A stretch of DNA of 49,874 nt, taken from an uncultured Bacteroidales bacterium (lineage in GTDB: Bacteria > Bacteroidota > Bacteroidia > Bacteroidales > UBA932). The position numbers were made by a program, and so were the translations under genes. Every line of letters starts with the position of its first letter. The first letter of the stretch is position 1. Shown here one piece after another: positions 16,623 through 23,396 of the stretch. The notes under the pieces are model-generated. The model was not told the DNA's origin. It saw only the letters and a list, made by a program, of their open reading frames with translations, and did not search any database. The stretch lies in assembly GCA_946625485.1 (NCBI GenBank), contig CAMOTB010000004.1:1-49874 (forward strand). The letters are read 5' to 3'.

Positions 16623-18545
16623 ATGAAACGGATTCTGAAATGGGCCGGGTGGATGGCCCTGATCATTGCGACATCCTGCTCCATTGCAAACGCCGGCACC
16701 AAGGCCACGGACGGAGCAGACAAGGGAAAGAGGGGTGACGGTTTCGCATCCGAATGGACAGACGGGGCAAGCGGCGCATACGCCAAAGTCTTTTTTGACC
16801 GCGACGCGGCAGGATACAAGCTTGTTTTGCTGAAAGAAGCATTCGCCAACGCCGAACCGGAGGCAACCCTTACCCTTTCTGAGAGGACTGGGAAAGAGGC
16901 CACGTTCGCCGGTGAGGAAGGATGGAGCGCCAGCATCCGCAAAGGGATGCTGCAGATTTCCGGACCGCAGGGCACCGTGTTCAAGGGAAAAGAACTGATA
17001 CGGGAGAGCGAGACCCTGGGCAAAGCGGCGCCCGAAGGAGCGGAAGTGCTGTTTGACGGCACCTCCCTGGACAAATGGCTGAAACTCGAACCAAAGAAGT
17101 GGACCGAAGGCAGCGGACCGGCCTCCGAGAGCGCCGAACTGCTTCCAGAAGGGGCACTCCGGCTCATTCCCCGCGAGGGGAAGAACGGTTCCATCATCAC
17201 ACGGGATACCTGGTCAGACTTCCTCCTGCACGTGGAATTCCGTGTCCCCGTCGAGAACCAGGTCAACGGCGGCGTCTATCTGCTGAGCAAATACGAAATC
17301 AATATAAAGGACACATTCGGACAGGGTCGCGGAGCGAGCTGCTGCTCCCTTGGCAACCTGAAAGAGCCTTCCCTCCCACAGCCCGACCACAACTATTCCC
17401 TCCCTCCCATGGTCTGGCAGACGCTGGACGTCGACTTCACCGCTCCCCGGTTCGACGCGGACGGCAACAAAACGGCCGACGCATGCGCAACGATATGGTT
17501 CAATGGATACAAGATCTATGACCGCGTGGAGCTTCGGAGCCTCAAAGGCGCCGTGGCCCGTTCCCTCGAACGGAGCGAAGGTCCCATCTACCTCCAGGAA
17601 CACGGGGTCTCTTACGATTTCCGCAACATCTGGATTCAGGACAAGTCTGTCTCGGCACCCGCACGACCTAAGGTCCTGGGTGTCGCGCATGCGGGATTCT
17701 TCACCAGCGACTATGAGAGCACCTGCCGACTGTACGGAGAATTCTTCGGCTACGAGAACCCCAGTACGATCCGCCGAGACGATGGAAGTGTCAACCTCAC
17801 CATCTTCAAGATCAATGACCGGCAGTACGTGGAAATCTTCAAGGAACGCGAAGCAGGTACGCCGCGACTGTATCATTTCGCCATAGAGACCGACGATGCG
17901 GAAGCGATGAGGCTCTACCTACAGTCGAAGGGCGTGAAGGTGCCGGAAAAGACCTCGAAAGGCAGGATTGGCAACCTGAACTATTTCGTGACGGATCCCA
18001 ACGGCGTGATCTGCGAAATCGTCCAGTACGGGGAAGGGGGTGAGACCGTAGCAAACTACGGGAAGCACATGCCCCAGACGAGGATTTCCGCCCACATGAG
18101 CCACGTCGGTTTCCAGTGTCCCGACCTGGACAAGGCCGTAGCGTTCTACGGGGACATCCTGGGTTTCAAGGAGGTCTGGAGAGGCGGGCCCGACCCGGCC
18201 AAGGTCAAGTGGGTCCACATGCAGGTGCCGGACGGGAAAGAGACGATCGAACTGATGCTCTACGAAGACGATCCGACCGCTGAGCGCAAAGGCTCCATGA
18301 ACCATATATGTCTCGAGGTGGATGACGTCCAGGCCGCAAAAGCGATCCTGGACCGGCGCACCTACCCGCAGTCCTGCAAGGCCCCTTCGGCGCCCAAATA
18401 CGGCTTCAACAAGAAGGAACAGATCAATTACTTCGATCCCGATGGCACGCGGATCGAAATCATGGCGAAGGACACCTACGACGGCGTCCCTGCACCCTCG
18501 TCCACCGGCGTCCCGATGAAATACGGCAAACCCGTGAACGAATAG
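16623..18545 (+). CDS. Secreted DUF1080 (3-keto-glycoside hydrolase family) protein fused to two VOC domains
   Basis: The protein has 640 residues. The signal peptide could be cut as a lipoprotein (IATSC) or after SIANA. Residues 80-135 form a small beta region. Residues 140-340 are the DUF1080 jelly roll (VLFDGTSLDKWLKLEPKKW through YDFRNIWIQD), the family of 3-keto-disaccharide and 3-keto-glucoside hydrolases. Two vicinal-oxygen-chelate domains follow. VOC1 (353-470) has H/E/H/E candidates in GVAHAGF, YVEIF, LYHFAIE and ICEIVQ. VOC2 (490-611) has them in SHVGFQC, IELMLY, NHICLE and RIEIMA. Both keep a full metal set. VOC enzymes act on alpha-dicarbonyl or enediol-like compounds, so one chain could hydrolyse a keto-glycoside and then handle a reactive product. 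The coupling is a hypothesis. Confidence 0.85.
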   Translation: MKRILKWAGWMALIIATSCSIANAGTKATDGADKGKRGDGFASEWTDGASGAYAKVFFDRDAAGYKLVLLKEAFANAEPEATLTLSERTGKEATFAGEEGWSASIRKGMLQISGPQGTVFKGKELIRESETLGKAAPEGAEVLFDGTSLDKWLKLEPKKWTEGSGPASESAELLPEGALRLIPREGKNGSIITRDTWSDFLLHVEFRVPVENQVNGGVYLLSKYEINIKDTFGQGRGASCCSLGNLKEPSLPQPDHNYSLPPMVWQTLDVDFTAPRFDADGNKTADACATIWFNGYKIYDRVELRSLKGAVARSLERSEGPIYLQEHGVSYDFRNIWIQDKSVSAPARPKVLGVAHAGFFTSDYESTCRLYGEFFGYENPSTIRRDDGSVNLTIFKINDRQYVEIFKEREAGTPRLYHFAIETDDAEAMRLYLQSKGVKVPEKTSKGRIGNLNYFVTDPNGVICEIVQYGEGGETVANYGKHMPQTRISAHMSHVGFQCPDLDKAVAFYGDILGFKEVWRGGPDPAKVKWVHMQVPDGKETIELMLYEDDPTAERKGSMNHICLEVDDVQAAKAILDRRTYPQSCKAPSAPKYGFNKKEQINYFDPDGTRIEIMAKDTYDGVPAPSSTGVPMKYGKPVNE

Positions 18546-18562
18546 CCCGGCGGGAGGGCTCT

Positions 18563-19627
18563 TCAGACTTTCGCGCTGAGCCGGCGGGCGATGTCGAGGA
18601 AAGCGAGGGCGTCGGGGCGGGAGCCGAGAGCGACGGGTTCGCCGCTGTCGCCGCCTTCGCGGATGCCCTGCACGATGGGGATCTGCCCCAGCAGGTCGAT
18701 ACCGAACTGCTCCGCCATCCGGGTGCCGCCGTCGCGGCCGAAGAGGTAGTAGCGCTCTTCAGGATGCGCCTCCGGCGTGAACCAGGACATGTTTTCGATC
18801 AGGCCGAAGATGGGCTTGGCTATGCTGGGATTGCGGAACATGTTGACGCCTTTCTCCACGTCAGCGAGGGCCACGTTCTGGGGTGTCGTCACGATGACGG
18901 CCCCGGAAACGGGGATGTCCTGCACCAGGCTGATATGGATGTCGCCGGTCCCCGGCGGCATGTCGATCAGCAGGAAGTCCAATTCGCCCCAGGCGACCTG
19001 CAGAACCATCTGTTTCAATGCATTGCAGGCCATCGGGCCGCGCCAGATCAAGGCTTGTCCGCGATTGGCGAAATAGCCGATGGACATCCACTTGACGCCG
19101 TATTTCTCGATGGGCAGGATCCATTCCTTGTCCCCGTCCTGGAAGGCCTGGGGCGTGAACCCTTCGGTGCCCGTCATCGTGGGAACCGAAGGACCATAGA
19201 CGTCCGCATCGGCCAGTCCGACCTTGTATCCCAGGCGCGCCAGGGCGACCGCCAGGTTGACGGCGACCGTGGACTTGCCTACGCCGCCTTTGCCCGAAGC
19301 GACACCGATGATGTGTCCGACCTTTTCCAGGCCGGAGAAATCAAGGTCGAGCGCCTTTTTCTTGGCCGGTGCCGCAGGCTCTTCCACCACCGTCTTGACC
19401 TCGGCTTTGACGCCTTCCGGCAAATGGCGGTTGAGCGCCGCCCGGGCGCTGCCGATCAGGTATTCCGCGAGCGGATCGCGGCGCTTCGGGAAGGCCAGGG
19501 TCACCGTGACCGCCCGCTCTTGAATTTCAATGTCTTTTACCATCCCAAGTTCCACGAGGGACTGCTCGCCCTTCGCCGGGTGCTTCACCTCGGACAGGAT
19601 GGACAGAAGTTCTTCTTTCGTCATCAT
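18563..19627 (-). CDS. mrp: Mrp/NBP35-type iron-sulfur carrier P-loop ATPase
   Basis: The product has 354 residues. An N-terminal DUF59 (MIP18-like) domain covers about 1-85. The ParA-like ATPase domain starts at HIIGVASGKGGVGKSTVAVN, the deviant Walker A of the Mrp family, and includes DADVYGPSVPTM and LIDMPPGTGDIHISL. The CxxC found in many Mrp proteins is not evident, as in a number of DUF59-fused bacterial forms. It is expected to bind and transfer Fe-S clusters in the cytosol. Two ATGs in a row follow directly on the S46 peptidase stop codon, so the genes are probably co-transcribed. It converges with the DUF1080-VOC gene across only 17 bases. Confidence 0.92.
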   Translation of the reverse strand: MMTKEELLSILSEVKHPAKGEQSLVELGMVKDIEIQERAVTVTLAFPKRRDPLAEYLIGSARAALNRHLPEGVKAEVKTVVEEPAAPAKKKALDLDFSGLEKVGHIIGVASGKGGVGKSTVAVNLAVALARLGYKVGLADADVYGPSVPTMTGTEGFTPQAFQDGDKEWILPIEKYGVKWMSIGYFANRGQALIWRGPMACNALKQMVLQVAWGELDFLLIDMPPGTGDIHISLVQDIPVSGAVIVTTPQNVALADVEKGVNMFRNPSIAKPIFGLIENMSWFTPEAHPEERYYLFGRDGGTRMAEQFGIDLLGQIPIVQGIREGGDSGEPVALGSRPDALAFLDIARRLSAKV

Positions 19628-21784
19628 TTATCTTACCAGGTTCATTTCGTCAAGGAGATAGCCGGCGCCGCCGAATTTGTCGAGCATGAGGAGGACGTAG
19701 CGGATGTCCACGCAGATGCAGCGCTGGAGGTCGGGCTCGAACATCACATCACTGGACATCGACTCCCAGTTGCCGTCGAAGGCGAGGCCCACGAGGGCGC
19801 CGTCGGCATCCAGGACCGGCGAGCCGGAGTTGCCGCCGGTGATATCACAATTGATCAAGAAGCAGGTCGGAAGCTCGCCCGCGGCGTTGGCATACTGGCC
19901 ATAATCCTTCGCAGCGTAGATTTCCTTCAGCTTGGCCGGCACGCGGAACTCATAATTGTCCGGGTCCTCTTTCTCCATCACGCCCTTGAGCGTCGTGTAG
20001 TGGCGGTAGAGCACGCCATCCTTCGGCGAATAGGACTTGACCGTGCCGTAGGTGAGGCGGCAGGTGCTGTTGGCGTCCGGATAGGAGGGCTCACCCTTCT
20101 TCCATTCCATCTGGCCGGCGGTGAAGGCCTTGCTGCCCTCGGCGACGGCGGCCTGGCCCGCCATCAGGTGCTGGCGGTATTTCATCATGCCCATGTACAT
20201 GTCGGCGAACATTTTGCTGGCCGGATCGTTGCTCAGGTCCTCCGAGGTCTTGATGCGCTCCTTGACGCGCGCCGCCGAAGTGAAGGCCGTGCTGTCGAAA
20301 AGCTGCTGCACAAAGGCTGGAATATCCATCGTGCGCACATCCTGGCCCAGGAGCGTTACGCGGTCCTCGTCCTTGACATTGTCGCGGTAGAACGCAATCA
20401 GCGCAGCGGCCTCCTTACGGTCCAGCGCCTCATTGTAATCCTTGTACAAGGGCTCGCCCATCACCTCGACGGCCTTCGTCAGCGCTTCCTCGTAGCTCAT
20501 GTCATCCTTCTTGATGGCGGCGATGGAGCGCAGGAAGGAATTGGCGAAACCCAGGACCTCGATGCGGCCGATGCTCTCGCTCAGAAGGGTGAGGGCCTCC
20601 ATCGCGGGCGCGGACTCCTCGACACCCTTCTCAATCTGCGCCAGGGCGTTGCCATACTTCTCCTGGCGGGGCTTCTTGGCACCGACCCACTGCATGAATT
20701 CGGCTTCAGACTGCTCCTTGCGGGAAATGATGCCGAGCTTGTCGAAGGCCTGCTTCATGGCGATCCACTTCTTCCAGCCATTGGCGGAACCGGCATATTT
20801 GTTGGCATACTGGAGGTTGACGACGGGATCCGCCATCCGCGCCTCCCACATCAGGTCCTGACGCACGGTGCGGGCGCCGATGGAAATATCCTGGGTCCGG
20901 AGCATCTCCTTGAGCTGGGCGGAAGTCTGGAAGCGCTGGGTGCGGCCCGGGTAGCCCATGATCATGGCGAAATCGCCGTCCTCGAGGCCCTTGAGCGAGA
21001 CCTTGAGCGACTGCCGGGGACGCATCGGACGGTTGTCGGCGGCATAGTCGGCCGGCTCGTTGTCGGCGCCGGCATAGACGCGGAACATGGAGAAATCGCA
21101 GGTGTGGCGGGGCCACATCCAGTTGTCGGTCTCCCCGCCGAACTTGCCCATGGATGCCGGCGGTGCGCCGACGAAACGCACGTCGCGGTACACCTTGGAC
21201 ACAATCAGGTAGAAGACGTTGTTGTTGTAGAAGGGGACGACCTGAGCGGTGCAGGTAGGGCTAGCCTCCTTGGCTATGGCAATCAACTCTTTAATCGCTT
21301 TTTCAGCCGCTTCTTCGGAGGCTTTCTCAATCTCAACGGGATCCTTCAGCTTCTTGGTGGCATCCTTGACCGCTTTTTCGATCGTTTTCGTCACATCGTC
21401 CATCCGCTGGAGGAACCTGACGGTCAGTCCGGGGACGGGGATTTCTTCGCTGCGGTTCATCGCCCAGAAGCCGTCCTCCAGATAATTGTGTTCCGGGGTG
21501 GAGAGGCTCTGGATGGAGCCGTAGCCGCAGTGGTGGTTGGTCACCAGCAGGCCTTCGTCGGAGATGATCTCACCCGTGCAGCCGCCGCCGAACTGGACGA
21601 CAGCGTCCTTGATCGACGAGTTGTTGACACTGTAGATCTGTTCCGGGGTGAGGCGGCAACCCAGGTCGGCCATCGCCTTGCCGTTCATTTTCTGGAGAAG
21701 AGGCAGGAGCCACATTCCTTCGTCCGCAAAGGCTGAGACGCTGAGCGTCAGGGCAGCCAGGACCATACAAACAAGTTTTTTCAT
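19628..21784 (-). CDS. S46-family dipeptidyl-peptidase, DPP7-like
   Basis: The protein has 718 residues with a signal peptide (VLAALTLSVSAFA), so it is periplasmic. The S46 fold shows the catalytic histidine at H85 (LVTNHHCGYGS) and the serine in TGGNSGSPV at about S653. The residue 18 positions after the serine, the specificity site of the family, is glycine (AFDGNW), as in DPP7 rather than the arginine of DPP11. This predicts removal of N-terminal dipeptides with hydrophobic rather than acidic P1. The length matches the family. Upstream rnhB ends 29 bases before it and mrp begins at its stop. Such enzymes feed amino-acid use in asaccharolytic and gut Bacteroidales. Confidence 0.93.
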   Translation of the reverse strand: MKKLVCMVLAALTLSVSAFADEGMWLLPLLQKMNGKAMADLGCRLTPEQIYSVNNSSIKDAVVQFGGGCTGEIISDEGLLVTNHHCGYGSIQSLSTPEHNYLEDGFWAMNRSEEIPVPGLTVRFLQRMDDVTKTIEKAVKDATKKLKDPVEIEKASEEAAEKAIKELIAIAKEASPTCTAQVVPFYNNNVFYLIVSKVYRDVRFVGAPPASMGKFGGETDNWMWPRHTCDFSMFRVYAGADNEPADYAADNRPMRPRQSLKVSLKGLEDGDFAMIMGYPGRTQRFQTSAQLKEMLRTQDISIGARTVRQDLMWEARMADPVVNLQYANKYAGSANGWKKWIAMKQAFDKLGIISRKEQSEAEFMQWVGAKKPRQEKYGNALAQIEKGVEESAPAMEALTLLSESIGRIEVLGFANSFLRSIAAIKKDDMSYEEALTKAVEVMGEPLYKDYNEALDRKEAAALIAFYRDNVKDEDRVTLLGQDVRTMDIPAFVQQLFDSTAFTSAARVKERIKTSEDLSNDPASKMFADMYMGMMKYRQHLMAGQAAVAEGSKAFTAGQMEWKKGEPSYPDANSTCRLTYGTVKSYSPKDGVLYRHYTTLKGVMEKEDPDNYEFRVPAKLKEIYAAKDYGQYANAAGELPTCFLINCDITGGNSGSPVLDADGALVGLAFDGNWESMSSDVMFEPDLQRCICVDIRYVLLMLDKFGGAGYLLDEMNLVR

Positions 21785-21813
21785 CTTTTTTTATGCGTTT
21801 TATATGTTTTTTA

Positions 21814-22434
21814 TCAAAACAACGTCGGTTCCAACTCCTTGGGATGGAAACTCTTACGGTGGTAGGGCGTATAACCGAACTCCCGGATTGCCGCGATATG
21901 CGCCGGCGTCGGGTAACCCATATTGTGCTCCCAGCCATACTGCGGATACTCCGCCGCAATCCGACGCATGTATTCATCCCGATGCGTCTTCGCGAGGACC
22001 GAGGCCGCCGCAATGCTGGCATAGGTCGCATCCCCGTGAACGACGGTCCGGTAATCCGAAGCCTTGTAGCGCCCGAAGGGACGGAAACGGTTGCCGTCCA
22101 CCAGGAGGAATTCCGGTGCCGGGGCGAGCCGGGACACGGCGCGCTGCATCCCGAGAATGGAAGCATTGAGGATGTTGACCGTATCGATCTCCTCCGGGGA
22201 AACGGCTTCCACAGCCCAGGCAATCGCCTCCCGTTCAATCACTTCCCGAAGTTCATCCCGAGCCTTCTCGCTCATCTGCTTGGAGTCGTTGAGCCGGGGA
22301 TGCGAAAAGCCTTCCGGCAGGATGACGGCAGCCGCAAATACCGCTCCGGCGAGGGGACCGCGGCCCGCCTCGTCACAACCGGCCTCCAGGAGGCCTTCCG
22401 TCATCCGGCTAAGGAGGTGAATTTCTTGCGACAT
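21814..22434 (-). CDS. rnhB: Ribonuclease HII
   Basis: The product has 206 residues, the usual length. Active-site acids are visible in [12 protein letters not shown] (Asp and Glu), LLVDGNRF (Asp) and [16 protein letters not shown] (Asp). It removes ribonucleotides and RNA from RNA-DNA hybrids during replication. A TAAATTTG box (22440-22447) lies only five bases before the ATG and overlaps the stop codon of the upstream XRE gene, so a leaderless or nearly leaderless transcript is possible. Confidence 0.95.
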   Translation of the reverse strand: MSQEIHLLSRMTEGLLEAGCDEAGRGPLAGAVFAAAVILPEGFSHPRLNDSKQMSEKARDELREVIEREAIAWAVEAVSPEEIDTVNILNASILGMQRAVSRLAPAPEFLLVDGNRFRPFGRYKASDYRTVVHGDATYASIAAASVLAKTHRDEYMRRIAAEYPQYGWEHNMGYPTPAHIAAIREFGYTPYHRKSFHPKELEPTLF

Positions 22435-22439
22435 TGTCG

Positions 22440-22447
22440 CAAATTTA
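22440..22447 (-). promoter_or_regulatory. Possible rnhB -7 box, five bases from the ATG
   Basis: TAAATTTG on the minus strand fits TAnnTTTG. It overlaps the end of the XRE coding frame. If used, transcription would start at or next to the rnhB start codon. Confidence 0.4.
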
Positions 22448-22867
22448 GCGAATTTCTGTATCAGATTCTGCTCCCGGGAGAGAATTCGACTTATTCAAGG
22501 CCATTTTGCAGAGAGACTGCATGTATTCGAGGTCATGGCGGAGCTGCGCGTTCTGCTCTTTCAGGTAATCGATCTCGGACTGTTTGGCCTGCAATTCACG
22601 GGCGTGTTCTTCGTTGATCCGGTCAAGCTGGAGGCGGATATGATCGCGTTCGTTCTTCAGGGAACGTTCGGAATCCGGGATGTGATAGCCCATCAATTCG
22701 GCCGGAGAGATATCGTACACCTTGGCCAGTTTCTCAGCCATGTCCCGCGAAAGCGGCCTTTTCTCATGTTCCAACGCACTCAGATATTCACGCGAGATTC
22801 CGACTTCCGCGGCGATGTCCGCCTGAAGCCGTCCCGTCCTGTCCCTTAATATCTGCAACGTTGTCAT
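22445..22867 (-). CDS. XRE-family helix-turn-helix protein with C-terminal coiled coil
   Basis: The protein has 140 residues from the ATG at 22867; the track starts 21 bases earlier at MTPKPRV. The first 60 residues are a Cro/cI-type HTH ([20 protein letters not shown]). Residues 70-125 are rich in charged residues and heptad-like leucines ([19 protein letters not shown]), a probable coiled coil for dimerisation. There is no ligand or peptidase domain. Target genes are unknown. The AT-rich upstream region contains a 20-bp tandem repeat that could be its own operator. Confidence 0.8.
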   Translation of the reverse strand: MTTLQILRDRTGRLQADIAAEVGISREYLSALEHEKRPLSRDMAEKLAKVYDISPAELMGYHIPDSERSLKNERDHIRLQLDRINEEHARELQAKQSEIDYLKEQNAQLRHDLEYMQSLCKMALNKSNSLPGAESDTEIR

Positions 22868-22885
22868 AACCCTTGGTTTCGGGGT

Positions 22886-22893
22886 CAAAAGTA
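22886..22893 (-). promoter_or_regulatory. -7 box of the XRE gene
   Basis: TACTTTTG on the minus strand fits TAnnTTTG and lies 18 bases before the ATG at 22867. No clear -33 TTTG is present, so regulation by an activator or weak expression is possible. Confidence 0.4.
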
Positions 22894-22955
22894 CAGCAGT
22901 GCGCGAAGAATGTGTGTGATATATTTGTTACTTATGTGAATTTCTTTTTACACCA

Positions 22956-22995
22956 CTATAAAAAACACATAATTTCTATAAAAAACATAAAATTC
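22956..22995. repeat. 20-bp tandem repeat in the intergenic region
   Basis: CTATAAAAAACACATAATTT is followed directly by CTATAAAAAACATAAAATTC, with 17 of 20 positions equal. It lies in a 213-base AT-rich gap between the divergent XRE and small HTH genes, in a genome that is otherwise GC-rich. It may be a paired operator for the XRE protein, or simple AT-rich promoter sequence. Confidence 0.45.
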
Positions 22996-23080
22996 TTACC
23001 CGTATGGCTATTTTTTATTTTTTAGGACATTGTTTTTACTGTTTACAAATTGCACATTTGTAGAAAAACACGTAATCACT

Positions 23081-23290
23081 ATGTTCACACCCGAAGATTA
23101 TTTCGCAGACTTTTCCCAGCTGCTGGACACTGAGAAAATCTGGCTCGATCCCTCCGTCAGTTTCGCTTCCATCTGCCGCCGGCTCGGCGTCTCCAGACAT
23201 CGGTTCGACCGCTTCCTGCAGAAGGATCTGGGATTCCGCGGAGAGGAAATCCTGGCGGTTTATCGCCGGTCCGCCGACAAAATGGCTTGA
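23081..23290 (+). CDS. Small HTH-like protein (69 residues)
   Basis: The chosen start MFTPEDYFADFSQLL is 51 bases inside the track ORF, whose N-terminus (MFLLFTNCTF) lies in AT-rich promoter sequence. The segment SFASICRRLGVSRHRFDRFL looks like the first half of an AraC-type HTH. The residues before it (LLDTEKIWLDPSV) resemble the linker that precedes AraC DNA-binding domains. No effector domain is present. Similar short orphan HTH proteins occur in Bacteroidales, but I cannot name a function. It lies upstream of the EF-G2 gene on the same strand. Confidence 0.6.
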   Translation: MFTPEDYFADFSQLLDTEKIWLDPSVSFASICRRLGVSRHRFDRFLQKDLGFRGEEILAVYRRSADKMA

Positions 23291-23329
23291 GGCAAGGGCT
23301 TTTTCATTGTTATTCATTGTATTTTTTAT

Positions 23330-23337
23330 TAGATTTG
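23330..23337 (+). promoter_or_regulatory. -7 box of the EF-G2 gene
   Basis: TAGATTTG is an exact TAnnTTTG match, with an ATTG 20 bases upstream as an imperfect -33. The expected leader is about 50 bases. Confidence 0.6.
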
Positions 23338-23396
23338 CGGACTTGAATGCCCTGATTCGGGCCGAAGTGGTAAACTCATAAAAATAAATTGATAAC

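Noticed and set aside
18546-18562. Intrinsic terminator between the DUF1080-VOC gene and mrp
   Set aside because: Only a five-base stem (AGCCC/GGGCT) without a T run is present in the 17-base gap.
18764-21736. 990-residue plus-strand ORF spanning mrp and the S46 peptidase
   Set aside because: It crosses two well-supported genes on the other strand, and its translation shows no recognisable domain.
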